Of a stretch of 64,000 bases of DNA, positions 31,031 to 44,097 are shown in pieces. How positions within the stretch are numbered: position 1 is the first letter of the stretch; every line of letters begins with the position of its first letter. The notes beneath the pieces were generated by a model that saw only the letters and a list, made by a program, of their open reading frames with translations, searched no databases and was not told the origin of the DNA. The DNA is from Rheum nobile (taxonomy: Eukaryota > Streptophyta > Magnoliopsida > Caryophyllales > Polygonaceae), in the NCBI GenBank assembly GCA_027886185.1, contig WOAB01000226.1, forward strand, positions 2,046,001-2,110,000, in the 5' to 3' direction. The translations under genes were made by a program, and so were the position numbers.

Positions 31031-34000
31031 ATGGATACCGATGAAGATCCAACTCTTACACCTACAGATACAACCACTACTGATACAACTTCTTTTCCAT
31101 TCTCGAATCCTTTGTCTCTTCATCATTCTGATCATCCTAATTATGTTCTATCCACCAGTCTTCTCAACAGCAACAATTATCACCATTGGCGCCGATTTGT
31201 TGAGGTTTCACTCCTCTTCAAGAACAAGCTCGGTTTCGTGATCGACGCTTGTATACGTCCTCACACTGATGATTTTTTCGCTGAGCAATGGGATCGCTGT
31301 AATGGCATGGTGATTTCTTGGCTATTACACTCTGTAGATCGTGATATTGTTGAGAGTATCATCTATTGCAGTACAGCATCACAGATTTGGAGTCAGCTTC
31401 AGGCTCGATACTCTCAATCCAGTCAAGCACGGATCTATCAGCTCCAACGCGATCTCGCTTCGATCTCACAAGGCAATCTCTCTATTTCTGGTTATTTCAC
31501 CAAGCTTAAGAAGTTATGGGACGAATATTTGTTGATGATTGAGATTCCTTCTTGTCCCTGCGGTATGGCTGATTATCGTTGTAGTTCTTCTATGATCAAT
31601 TTGCTTGACAATCAACAAATTATGCAGTTCTTGATGGGACTTAATGAAGGCTACAATGTTGTTTGTGGCAATATTCTCATGATGCGTCCATTTCCATCTC
31701 TTGATGAAGTCTTTCAGATTCTTCTCCAGGATGAAAAGCAGCGTGAGCTTTGTAATTCATCTTCTGTTCCTCCAGAGTCATCTGCTTTCGCCGCAAATCG
31801 ACCTTATTCGGGTGGTCGAGGACAAGGTTATTCTCATGGTGGACGCAATCCTGGTGCTTCTGGTGGCCGCGGCAAACCTGCTTATTTTTGCGATCATTGC
31901 AAAATTCTTGGTCACTCTGTTGATAGATGATTCAAGATCCATGGCTTTCCTCCAGGATTTGGTCAGAATCGCAAGGTTTCTTCCTCTAATGCTAAACTCT
32001 TGTCTGAGGAAGAGTATACTATGCTCAAAGCACTGCTTAGTCAACAATCTGGTTCTACAGATTCGGCAGGTACATCTCAAGCACTAATGGCAGGTATGGC
32101 TTTCTGTTTCAATGCTCATAGTACTCATCTACACTGGATCTTAGATAGCGGAGCAACTGACCATATCATTCCTAATCTTTCTCTTTTTACGTCTTATACA
32201 CTTGTTTCCTCTCCAACATATATCACTATACCTGATGGCTCGAAATTTCCTATCCTACACACATGCTCTATTACTCTTTCTTCTTCTATAACTTTGTCCA
32301 ATGTTTTACATATTCCTTCTTTCAAATATAACTTGTTGTCCATTCATAAGATTGTGTGTGATCTTAAGACTAATGTTTGTTTTACACCTGACCTTTGCTT
32401 TCTTCAGGGCCCTTCACTGAAGGCACCTTTGATGCTTGGTAAAAGCTTAAAAGGATTATACATACTACACATCCATGATCTCAAGATTGCAGATGGCTCG
32501 TCTTTGGATTTTAGCATTGATTCGTCTTTTTCATCTTCTGTCACTTCTATTCATGTTGTTGTTACACCTCCAAATGTAACCAATTTGAATTCTAATAAAA
32601 AGATTTCTTTGTCAACATCTGATTCTTTGTTATGGAACTGTCGACTAGGTCATTTACCTTTGACAAACTTTGTCATGTGACTTCTGCTACACCTGTTGAT
32701 TCCAAGAAACTTGATGTCATTTGCCAAATCTATCCTCAAGACAAACAATGCCGAAATGTTTTCCAAACCAACACCACTACCTCTCATTCACCATTTGATC
32801 TCATACACATTGATACTTGGGGGCCTTATAAATACTCTACTCATAATGGTTTTAAATATTTTCTTACCATTGTTGACAATTTTTCTTGCCTTACCTGGAC
32901 TCATCTATTGTCCACTAAGAGTAATGCCTTTCCTATCTTGAAAGCCTTTATTGCCAATGTTTCTACTCACTTCAATACCAAAATTAAAGCCATTTGCTCA
33001 GATAGTGCTCCTGAGTTCTCTGGCCCTCAAGCATTAGCTTTCTATGCAGAGCAAGGCATTATACACCAGTCCAGTTGTGTCCACACTCCTCAACAAAATG
33101 GAGTTGTGGAACGTAAACATAAACACCTCTTGGAAACCTCTCGAGCATTACTTTTTCAATCCAAATTACCCATATCTTTTTGGGAGGGAATGTCTTTTGA
33201 CTGCAACTTATCTCATTAACCGGTTTCCCTTGCCTTCTTTACATCATAAATCTCCTTTTGAGATGTTCTTTAAGACACCTCCTACCTACTCCCACCTACT
33301 ATGTTTTGGTTGCTTGTGCTTTGTTACTACACTAAAGCCTGGCATAACAAAATTTGAACCCAGAGCTCACCCTTGTATTTTCATTGGTTATCCTTTTGGT
33401 AAGAAAGATTACAAGCTTTTAGACCTTACCACCAAATCTGCTATCATTTCTCGTGATGTCATTTTCCATGAGAAATGTTTTCCCTACCATTCATCTACTT
33501 TACCTACTGCTATTCCTCTTCCTACTCCTATACTTGACTTTCCTACTACCATATTCTATCCTCACACTCCACCTATCACATCTGTAGCAGATCACACTCT
33601 TATTCATGACATAGTTGACAGTATTGCTCCTTCTTTTTCATCTCCTTCTTCTTCTCCTTTACATACTGACATTTCTTCTTCTCCTTCTCTTGTTCATTCT
33701 TCTCTTTCTTCTGGTTCCTCCTCCTCTTCTTCTGTTCCTTTACCACGACGATCTGCTAGAATTCATCACTCTCCTCTGCATCTCAAAGATTATGTTTGTT
33801 ATGAAATGTTTAGTTCCGATGAAGCTCTTACTACTACTTCTTCACCTTCATTTTCTAGCCATACTTTTGTTGCTTCTGTCCTTTCTTTTACTAAACCTAC
33901 AACCTATAAACAAGCCTCTAAAGATCCTAGGTGGGTGACTGCTATGGAAAAAGAAATTGAGGCCTTAAATGCTAATGGTACTTGGGATCTTGTTGCCTTG

Positions 34001-35489
34001 CCAGCTGGAAAGAAAGCCACTTTCTACAAATGGGTGTATAAAGTTAAACTCAAGGCATATGGTTCAGTGGAACGTTTCAAAGCCCGATTGGTTGCTAAGG
34101 GTTTTACTCAGAAGTTTGGGATTTATTACCATGAAACTTTTTCACTTGTTGTGAAAATGTCTACTCAGATGTGTGTTAGCAGTGTTAGCTTTTCATCAAT
34201 GGCATGTTTATCAACTTGATGTGAATAATGCATTTCTCCATGGATATTTGCATGAAGAGGAATACATGAAAGTTCCTGAGGGTGTCCCTACTTCTCCTGG
34301 CTTTGTTTGTAAACTCAGGAAGTCACTATATGGTCTTAAACAAGCTTTACGACAGTGGTTTTCTAAACTCCAGGAATCTCTCTTATCTCTGGGATTTCAT
34401 TAGTCTAAGAATGACTATTCTTTATTTTTAAAGAGAAGTGCAACTGGTGTAGTGATTGTGGTTGTGTATGTGGATGATATTGTGGTTACTGGCTCTGATT
34501 TGTCCTTTATTAATGCTCTTAAGCAACATCTTCATGCTCAGTTTAGCATCAAAGATTTGGGGTTACTATACTTCTTTCTTGGATTTAAAATCGGGCGACT
34601 AGGCACATCTATTACTATGACTCAATGCAACTTTGCTACTGAGCTCATACATGACAGTGGGATTCTTCAATCAACCTTTACTACTAAGGTACCTCTCACT
34701 CCTTTGCCGTTGCACTGCAAGTTGAATCCTACTGATGGTTCTCTGCTTGCTAATCCTGAGTTCTATAGAAGCATGGTTGGCAAGTTGAATTTTCTCACCA
34801 ACACACGACCTGACCTCTCCTTTTATGTTCACACTTTGAGCCAGTTTATGCAACATCCTCGGCAACCTCACTATGATGCCTTAGTTCATCTTCTGCGTTA
34901 TGTGCATAATTTCATTGGCCAAGGCATCATTCTACATGGTCACACTAAACTCACTCTATAGGCTTTCTCCGATTCTGATTAGGCAGCTTGCCTCACAACC
35001 AGAAGATCTGTCACTGGTTATTTGGTCACACTAGGCGGCTCTCCCATTTCCTAGAAGAGTAAGAAGCAATCCACAGTTTCCAGGAGCTCTACCGAGGCTG
35101 AGTACAGAGCAATGGCACAAGCTGCTGAGGTCACATGGCTTGTTCGTCTTCTTGCCGAATTAGATGTGTCCAACTTACCGCATGTTACTCTCTTTTGTGA
35201 TAACAATTCGGCCATTCATATTGCCAAAAACCCTGTATTCCACGAGAGAACCAAGCATATTGATATTGACTGCCATTTTACCCGGGAGAAGGTGCTTGAA
35301 GGACTTCTCCATCTTGCTCATTTGCCTAGCACAGAACAGCTTGATGACATTCTCACCAAGGTCTTACCCTCGCCACAACATCAATATATTTTGTCCAAGC
35401 TGGGTCTGTTCGATTCTTCTCCATTATCAGCTTGCGGGGGTTTGTTAGAGTCAGGTTCCAAGTCAGCTGCCACGTGGTCACCAGGCTAA
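31031..35489 (+). pseudogene. Copia gag-pol polyprotein, broken by stops and frameshifts
   Basis: Gag (31031-31930) has NYHHWRRFVEVSLLFKNKLG and a zinc knuckle CDHCKILGHSVDR that runs into TGA at 31928. The same frame continues to protease (HWILDSGATDHI, about 32131). A frame change near 32660 precedes integrase (CQIYPQDKQ, HIDTWGPYKYSTHNGFKYF, HTPQQNGVVERKHKHLLE). Another near 33185 and a third near 34160 precede the RT parts (QLDVNNAFLHGYLHEEEYM, KSLYGLKQALRQWFSKLQ, YVDDIVVTGSD). TAG codons occur at about 34401, 34959, 34979 and 35053. RNase H remains recognisable (SRSSTEAEYRAMAQAAEV, VTLFCDNNSAIHIAKNP). All enzyme domains are present in order but cannot be translated as one protein. Confidence 0.93.
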
Positions 35490-35653
35490 CAGAATTCCTT
35501 TCCATTCTGTTGAGTTTGTTAGGCAGTCAGTTAGGAAGATATTTTCCCATTTCTTTTGTATAAATATACTTGAGCTGTATCATATTGTAATTTAATTCAA
35601 TACAACAAATCCTCAATTCTCTCTCTATTTTTTGTTTTGCCTTCCCCGTAACA
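35443..35653 (+). repeat. 3' LTR of copia element
   Basis: 211 bp, same length as the 5' LTR, from TGTTAGAGTCAGG to CCGTAACA, followed by GCGCC. Confidence 0.95.
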
Positions 35654-36659
35654 GCGCCAAATGTTATATGAGTTAAGCTTAACAACTATTTTTTCCAACT
35701 ATATTTAATTTAATTTCATCCAAACAATCTAAGAAGACTAGAAGTTGTAATTTCAACTCTTAATTATAAGGGTCTAGATAAATAACGATTGTAGGAAAAT
35801 ATATCGTTCCATTAATCTATAGTATATATATATATTTTTTTTTTGTAAAATCTATAGTATAATTAAATCCTCAATTTATAGTCATACTTTGTATCAAATT
35901 AGTGGGGGAAATTACCTTTACTAAAAATAGGAAATTCAGCCATGCAGGGTGTGTAGGGTACTCGTATGTATGATGTTAACGTGTGAAGAAAGTTTGATTT
36001 AGAGGGGCAATTTTGTCAAATGAGTTAAAATACTATCTACTGTGCGTCGCATTTATATATAGGTGACCCAGAAATTAAAAGTAACTGCCAGGACAAGAAA
36101 TGCAATAGTGGTTGGCTTTCCGACACTTTTTTTCACTGTTTTTGTTTGATTTTTTATCTTTTATGTTGATATGATCATTGGATGGGTGAAAAAAAGTTGC
36201 AACCTGCTGTTCTGACTTCTGTGTCGCATATGATCGAATTTAATAACGCATGTAGGATTTGGTTGGATATCCTTGCATAATATATTAAAGTATAATCTGA
36301 ATTATCTTCTATTTAATTATATTAAATTATTGATTTGATATAAGATAATTATTTTCAATAAAATTCAAACGGACCTGTAAATATTGATTATTTTCTTTAA
36401 TTTAGACGTCATAATCATAGACTAATTGCTGCAAGTTCGTATTAAATTAATTAATGAAGGGAGATTGACCTTAGCGTGTCCACATTGTTTACACTAGCTA
36501 AACAAGACTTTTGATTCAAATATAGCATACTCTATATTCTTGGCAAAATTTGTGAGAAATAACTATCTCACTTTTTTACGAGGTTGGTGAACTTTTTTTT
36601 ATGGTTAATTGATTTTAGTTTGAATTTTATTGTGCATATATTGTATATATTGTACGTGT

Positions 36660-37140
36660 ACGATCTTCATGCTCCTCAACCGGCAGGCAAAGCAAAGTCC
36701 CAATCGTCGCACAAGGTTTCTGTAAAGGACGCGTCCATCTCATTCGCATGCAATGATGTCACTTTTCCAATAGGAATGGTCTACGCCTCAACCGTCATTG
36801 GTAGCCACCTCACATGCGCTCGACACGTCATTCGAAGCAGCCAATCACAAGTCGACACGTCTTTGCTCCTTGTCATCAATCATAAGCATGACTCGAAGAC
36901 TATAAATAGGCCTGGAACTTCATAATTAAAAGATCTTTTGTTCGATCGCCCATTTTTTGGAGGAAAGAATATGAGATATGTGGTTGGTTCTCATGTAAAG
37001 AAGTTCCCAAGTGTAATCGCCAATAAAATCATCGCGTTGTTTGTAATAAAATGCCAGTTCTACAATTTTTGTGTTCACCTTTTAAAAGATCGCGTTGTTT
37101 TTGGGGATAGTCTATGTCGCGGTAGATTTACGCTTTAGTA
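36660..37140 (+). promoter_or_regulatory. Promoter-like patch, possibly a solo LTR
   Basis: A block with several ACGTCA/TGATGTCA-like motifs and a CCAATCA box leads to ACTATAAATAGG at 36897-36908. About 140 bp downstream is TAATAAAATG (about 37046). The order of enhancer-like boxes, TATA box, then polyadenylation-like signal suits an LTR, but I could not find TG/CA ends or a target duplication. Confidence 0.3.
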
Positions 37141-37601
37141 ACTCAAATACATGGGAACCATCACCTATCATGACCATGGTCTAGTTATGAGTCATTTCCT
37201 CGTTTGCTTGGATTGGCTCAGCTAATGCATGCTACTCATCCATTAACTACATATCATGTTTAAGTGTCAACTGAATCAGACCAATTACACTGAAGGGGCG
37301 TATTGAGTGTATAGGCCCAATATATAAGTCTAGGATTTTCATCCAAAAACCAATTAGCAAAATGAGAAATAGTCCACCAATATATATTAGACTTAGTTAT
37401 GTCTCAACTTTCGATGTTAGATAATTATTTCTCACAAAACCTAATATCAAATTTGATAAATGTGGGTTTAAAAGTTTGACTAAATTTCTAGGAACTATTT
37501 TTTAAAAAATTATCTACAAATCACATGCATCAACATTCCATGACAAAAAGAAAATCCAATGAATTTGTAATTTCTTACAATGATACAATATATATCACTC
37601 T

Positions 37602-37619
37602 CCCCCCCCCCCCCCCCCC
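37602..37619. repeat. Poly(C) tract, 18 bp
   Basis: Eighteen consecutive C residues followed by an A-rich run. Length in the read assembly may be imprecise. Confidence 0.9.
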
Positions 37620-38858
37620 AAACAAAAAAAACATCAATTTTTTTTTTCTAAGATTTTTTTTTCATACGTACGTTTTTTTTTAACGCAAACCACACGTGAT
37701 GATCACATTCTTCACGCTAGCTTCATTTTGGATCTTTTCAAGTTGCTCCGATCCAATTGACAGAATCCTCCAACACCATATATATTTATATAATATATAT
37801 AGAGATAGTCACGCTCTGGTAAAACGAATATTATAGTAAAATGAGTGTACAATTATGGAGCGTCGAATTGAGAGTATTGGATGGTTGGATTTGGAGAGTA
37901 TAATGAAGGTGTATAGGGCGGTTTTCATGGGATAGAATATCTCTACTGATTTTCTAAAAATTAAAAACCTCCAAAATAGGCGGTTAGGAGGAGATTGGAG
38001 AGAGAAAACGTAGATCCTCCAAAATAGGTAGTTATTCACCACTATCTTCCACGCAGAGCTTCGATCCAGAAATTTCTACACCATTCTGCATATCGACACG
38101 AAAAAAGATGAATATTGTTATATATAATTTGCATATCTGTTAATCTTGTTCATGTTCCATCGTATATAATGCATTGACTGAATTGAAAATAAAATGTGTG
38201 AATATCAAAGCACATTATCTGAATATCGTTCAAGTATTATTGAATAATTGTTATTCGTGATCATGGTCAATCGTAAATATACTGATATTCAAAAATACTG
38301 AACAAATATGCACTTTGTGGTAATTGATATTCCAATTTAAAACATCATATTCACAATCTTTGAAAGTTAACAGTATGTATATCGACACAAAAACTGTGAA
38401 TATTGTTATATATAATTTGCATAACTGTTAATCTTAGGAGATTTAGGGTTTCCATCGCCGCCTTCATCGTACTAGTCTCCCTTGAAACGACTTTGCTTTT
38501 TCATTGATATGCATTCAATTGGTTTCGATTTTTTGATGATATTGTGATTATATAATACGCATATTCAGTGGAGGTTCATGTATATCAATATATTCAATGA
38601 ATTGAAAGTGAACATTCTGTATATCGACAAAAAAATGAATATTGTTATATATAATTTGCATATCTGTTAATCTTGTTCATGTTCCATCGTATATAATGCA
38701 TCGACTGAATTGAAAATAAAATGTGTGAATATCAAAGCACATTATCTGAATATCGTTCAAGTATTATTGAATAACTGTTATTCGTGATCATGGTCAATCG
38801 TAAATATACTGATATTCAAAAACACTAAACATATATGCACTTTGTAGTAATTGATATT

Positions 38859-39437
<579 letters not shown>

Positions 39438-39560
39438 CGATCCTGCGACAGAGAGGAAAACGAGAGAGAGAGAGGACGTTGATGAGGAGGCGCGATCGAC
39501 AAAGAGAAACGAAGCTCGTTGAGTTTGTCAATGATGGTTCCCTACAGCGCCAGAGAGTAA

Positions 39561-39562
<2 letters not shown>

Positions 39563-39601
<39 letters not shown>
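39563..39601. repeat. (GA)n microsatellite, about 39 bp
   Basis: A second GA run upstream of the EF-hand frame. A shorter one lies at 39463-39474. CT-rich leaders are common in plant 5' UTRs. Confidence 0.95.
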
Positions 39602-39603
<2 letters not shown>

Positions 39604-40021
39604 GTTGATGGGATTTGGTGAATATTGTAATCCCTTAATTTTAGGATTTAAGGGGATCTGGTGTGGTCACGTCCACCACATAAAATTAGAAAACCCATTA
39701 TTAATCAGAGTCATCTATTCTCCTCTCATCTAACGTCCTAAATTAATACACTTGTTTTACCCTAATAAGCTATTTTACTAGAGCTTAATTATATATATAT
39801 ATGTATGAACCAAACTATATCATCGATCGATCACATTCTAAACACACATCTAGCTAGCTCGATCACACATTGATGTACCAGGCCAATCTCAATCATTGAT
39901 TATATATGGGTCGAGTTCTAGATAGGGAAGAGACGACAATTTGATTTATAATATTACAATCTATTTAACTGATTCTTACTTATGAGAAAATATTAGAGAG
40001 CATTGGGATTATATAGAATAA

Positions 40022-40160
40022 TACATTGTAATAAAAAGAGTTTGGATCAGGTGCAAAAAAAATATTGACGTGAGAATTTGCAATGAGCACATACATGCAC
40101 AAATTTGTGTATATTTTAAAAGTGCATAAGTTTTTACCAATATGTGCATGAGTTTTGAAC
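40022..40160. repeat. Fragment of the TGTGCAT-array element
   Basis: GAGCACATACATGCAC, AAAGTGCATAAG and TATGTGCATGAGTTTTG recur at about 22-bp spacing, as in 10440-11560 and 52440-53150. Only a short piece is present. Confidence 0.6.
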
Positions 40161-40263
40161 CCCTTTATTTTTAAAGCGGTCATTACTTGATGCTCGAGAG
40201 TTATAAAGGCATTTAGATTAGATATTAAAAATATAACTATTGGAGATAGGTTATAATTTGGTA

Positions 40264-40469
40264 CTCCCTCCGATTTTTTTTAAATGACGTTGTACATGTT
40301 TGCACACTAATTAAGAAATTTTTAATAACTCTCTAAACTCACCAATTAAGTCTTAAATTCTGGTGAAATTAATTATTCCATTATGATATACAATTGAAAT
40401 GCTACTCCATTATTGGTTAATGAGGTTTGGGAAATGATCGCTACTCAGTGGGTTGTCAATTACTCCATT
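40264..40469. mobile_element. Stowaway-type MITE, left part
   Basis: It starts TA then CTCCCTCCGATTTTTTTTAA, the Stowaway terminus. The matching inverted end (CAGAGGGAGTA, TA duplication) is not nearby but at 52042-52100. The first ATGACGTTGTA block here pairs with TACAACGTCACTT there. The MITE is therefore split by the CACTA element and the Pack-MULE (see findings). Confidence 0.65.
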
Positions 40470-41091
40470 CACTAGTACAAAAATCGTGTTTTACATCATT
40501 TAATATACACCGGATGCGTGTCAAAGTATTGTAAAAGAATAGAGCTACGCTATTATACATCGGTTATTCACCAGATCCGTAATATAATGTTGGGCACGCC
40601 AAAAAGGGAACCAATGTATATACTATATACATCGGACATCGAATAACTCATGTATAAACGTCATGTTATCAATTTTACAACGAAAGTGAGAACCGATGTG
40701 TATACTATATATGTCGTAAATTGTAAACCCATGTATAAATAATATGTTTTTTTTATTATAATTATATATAAAATATATTTAATTACCAAAAAAAATAAAA
40801 AAAAATATTTATGGTACTTATGTTGTAATTTTGTCATATAAATATAATTATTGTTTCTTTTTTATCTTATTTGAATTTCTCAACCGTACTCATGCCTTTC
40901 ATAGCCTTGATTATATATATTTATATCAAGCAATTAACTTTATATTTTTATTAATTGAGATTTTTCTAAAATATGCAAAAATAATATACAAAATATATTA
41001 ATTAAAATATGAACATATATTCTAGCTATTGTGAATTAGTATTGTATATGTATATGCCCCCTCCTAGAAATATTATGTCTTATTTTATTTT

Positions 41092-42332
41092 ACGGATTTT
41101 TTGCTCGATAACCCTGAGTTATGGATTAATTTACGTGGTACCCCAAACTTTGTCATATTTCACGCGATAACCCTAAAGTTTATATTTATTTCGCAATATA
41201 TCCAAAAACGTTATTATTAACCCACCGTTAAGTTTTTACTAAAACAAAAAAGAAAATATAATTCCTCTGTTGGCAGAACCAATCCTCTTCTCCTCTGAAC
41301 CAATTTCCCCTCTCTTCTCCTTCGTCGCCGACGTCCCTCCTTCACGTCTCCTCGCCAGCGCCTCTCCTTCGCATCTCCTCGTCGGCGACCTTTTCCTCTG
41401 AACCTCCTTCACGTCTCCCTTGTAATAGAGTCGACGCCGACCGAAGGCCTTGCTTTTGCCCCTCTCTTCTCCTTCTTTTCTGAACCTCCTTCGTTGCTTC
41501 TCTCTAATTTCGTTCAGTTCAGATTTTTAGAACTAGGGGCTCAGTTATGATTGTGTTCAATTTTAGATGTTCCGGTCATTTTATGTTTGGTTGAATTATG
41601 GTTGAAAGACCGATATTCTGATTTAGAAACTTTGATTGATTTTTTTTGGGTAATTGATGTTTAATTTGATGAGTTTTAGTGTTCAATTTTCTGCTCTTTT
41701 GGTTGATTTTCTGAATTTGATTTTATCGGCGTAGATCTAATTGTTTGTTTTTTGTAACTTCTATGACTGTTAGTGTTAGGTAGCTTGAAAAGTCAGATCT
41801 ATAGTGCAACTATAGAATTATATTGTTTGGGTGGATTGCTTTTGAGTTTTCTTGCCTCTTTGGCTGATAAGTTGGTAGTTTGCATAAAATTGTTTGGTTT
41901 CACGAGAATTTGAGTGTTTATAGCTTTATTAGTTGTTCTCTGAATTGGTCAATTGAGATTTTAATATGAAAATGAAGGAGATGAAAATAGGATCTCAATG
42001 AGAGTCATCTTTCTCCAAAGACAAAACATAGAATATGCCCGGATTTTAGTAGTCTTTTTGTTTGCACAGTTTAAACTGATTCCTAATTACTTAATGTGCC
42101 TCCGGTCGGCACCTGCGAGGAGAATAAAGGGAGATTGGAGAAGAGGGTCGGGTCTGCTTTGGGTTGTTTTCTTAACAGAGAAAACTCCAACTTAACGGTC
42201 AGGTTAATAATCACACTTTTGGATATTTCGTGAAATAAGTATAAACTTCAGGGTTACCGCGTGAAATATGACAAAATTTGGTGTACCACGTGAATTAATC
42301 ATTAACTCAGGGTTATCAGGTGAAAAATTCGT
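41092..42332. mobile_element. MULE-like long-TIR element nested in the CACTA
   Basis: The left end ACGGATTTTTTGCTCGATAA and the reverse complement of the right end ACGAATTTTTCACCTGATAA begin TIRs of about 140 bp. Shared blocks are ACCCTGAGTTA, CACGTGGTACMCCAAA-like and CATATTTCACGCG. The direct repeat TTATTTTATTTT flanks it (41080-41091 and 42333-42344), compatible with a 9-12-bp MULE target duplication. The interior has a GC-rich patch (41275-41510) that looks unlike its surroundings and may be a captured gene piece. No transposase. Confidence 0.85.
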
Positions 42333-42539
42333 TTATTTTATTTTGACTTCAATTAATCATACTTATCACTAACTAGCTTTAATCTCATAAATAAAAAAAT
42401 ATTACTTTATATATATATATATACTTAGCTGGCATTTTTTTTATAATTTTTTTGAAGCATATATCCAACCGTATATACATGGGAACAAAAATCATATTTT
42501 TATTAAAAAAATTACCTTTCCAATTTCCCCTACCTTTGA

Positions 42540-42960
42540 CCTAGCTGCACGCTACCTTAATCTTTCTACAGTTTCAATTTTCACTTTCACCGTTCTGCCG
42601 CGCTTGAACCTTCCTTCGATTTCGCGCCCCGTTCGTAGAATCAAGCACTGCTTCTGTCCATTGCCGGCGTCGTCCTTGTTCTTCACCTCCAATTCGTGGA
42701 ATCGTGGAATCAGCTCCTCTCTGCGTGGAATCAAGCACTGTTTCTTTCCGTGTTGTTCAAATTCGTGGAATCGGCTCGACCGAGGTGTACCCGGCCATTG
42801 TTCGTCACCTCCAGTGTACCTCGTCGTCCTTCTAGTGTTGATTTTACTGCTCAATTTCTCTCCTAATCTCTATTATCCATCTTCATTCAAGGTATGTGCT
42901 TGCTTTCTGTTCAAATGTCTGCACTTTATAGGTTTTTGCTGCATACAACTTCTAAATTGA
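42540..42960. other. GC-richer leader region of the CACTA gene with short internal repeats
   Basis: The phrase TTCGTGGAATC and the phrase GGAATCAAGCACTG recur (about 42631, 42692, 42725, 42751). It may be the 5' UTR or first exon of the CACTA gene. The ORF at 42604-42960 has no known domain. Confidence 0.35.
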
Positions 42961-43239
42961 TTTAGTTTTCGTTTCTTACATCTAATTTTTTTCTAGAGAT
43001 TCTTTTGTTCATAGGCTTATTCAGATATGTGTCGGGAGAAATTTTAAGTTTTAGTTGACAAATACTAAGTTTCATGTATGTTTGTTCAGAGCCTTGTTTT
43101 ATTGAATGGATATCTGTAACCAACCCTTAACAAGACTGGATGAGCAAATACCAACCCCCATCATTGCTAGGAGTTTTTTTTAGAGATTTAAAGTGGAATA
43201 TGGATGGCTAGTTCAGAAAATATACGAACAGAGATGAAG

Positions 43240-43435
43240 AAATTTGTTCTGTATACTTTATGCAAGATATATCTGTAGTTTTGTACCTATCAATGGACAT
43301 ATGCAAGATATATCTGTAGTTTTATACCATTTATACACCTATGCAAGATATATATGTAGTTTTGTTCTGTATACTTGATAGTATACAGAAAATATGCAAG
43401 ATGTTCTGTATACTTTATGCAAGATATTTCTATGA
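43240..43435. repeat. Degenerate minisatellite
   Basis: TATGCAAGATATATCTGTAG recurs about four times at irregular spacing near 50 bp, with GTTCTGTATACTTTATGC interspersed. Confidence 0.75.
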
Positions 43436-43759
43436 ATTTGGAAAAATTGTTATTGTAAATGTCATGTGCTGGTAAAGTAAGGCTTTACACTTGCTATTTT
43501 CCATGGGCATCTGACTATACTGTGGTTTTCTGGAAACAATTGATATATAAATGTCATGTGCTGGCAAAAGAGATTTATCAAATGTGTTAGCTTGCATATG
43601 TTTATATAAAAAAACTGAGTAAGTTACTAAGTTGTACGAGTGTCTGGCTAGAGGCCTAATTGTCTTGTCTAATGAATCATCAATCATTATGTTAGTTGTC
43701 TGATGGAAGAATCATCAATTATCATTGTGAATCACATGACATTTGATCCTAATTTTCCA

Positions 43760-43835
43760 TAGGTTTATTGGCTTATTGCTTGTTATTGGCTTATTGCTTG
43801 CTGGCTTATTGCTTGATGTTATTGGCTTATTAATT
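43760..43835. repeat. GGCTTATTGCTTG short repeats
   Basis: Four close copies of GGCTTATTGCTTG or GGCTTATT, an AT-rich local expansion in the CACTA interior. Confidence 0.8.
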
Positions 43836-44097
43836 TAGTTTACATTTTTTGTTTTAGAAATCATAGGAAAAAATTTCTAAGGTAACTCGAGCAGATGTAT
43901 GGAAAGTAGCTCGTTTGAAAAAGAGTGGTATCTTTGATCTAGATGTGCAAGATGTAGTAGATAAAATGGTAAGTATACATCAACCAACCTGGAGAAAATG
44001 ATAAGTATGTTTAGTTACCCTATTGTCATCCATGCTGAAGTTTCTTTGAAATATGTGCTTAGCTAATAGAAGTTGTTATTTGTAAATATGTGGAGCA

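Larger units (their letters stand above)
30777..35653 (+). mobile_element. Full-length, inactive Ty1/copia retrotransposon
   Basis: It has 211-bp LTRs at 30777-30987 and 35443-35653, a perfect 5-bp target duplication GCGCC (30772-30776 and 35654-35658), primer site TGGTATCAG directly after the 5' LTR, and a G-rich polypurine-like tract before the 3' LTR. The interior keeps gag-protease-integrase-RT-RNase H in copia order. I count about 14 substitutions in the LTR pair (about 6.6%), so it is older than the gag-only element. Confidence 0.95.
35659..38092. other. Gene-poor spacer
   Basis: Mostly AT-rich with no recognisable gene. It includes a GC-richer patch at 36660-36930 ending in a TATA box and a poly(C) tract at 37602. 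The ORF at 36584-36925 crosses the patch but has no known motif. Confidence 0.5.

Noticed and set aside
36584..36925. 113-residue plus-strand ORF
   Set aside because: It crosses a promoter-like patch and has no recognisable domain or splice context.
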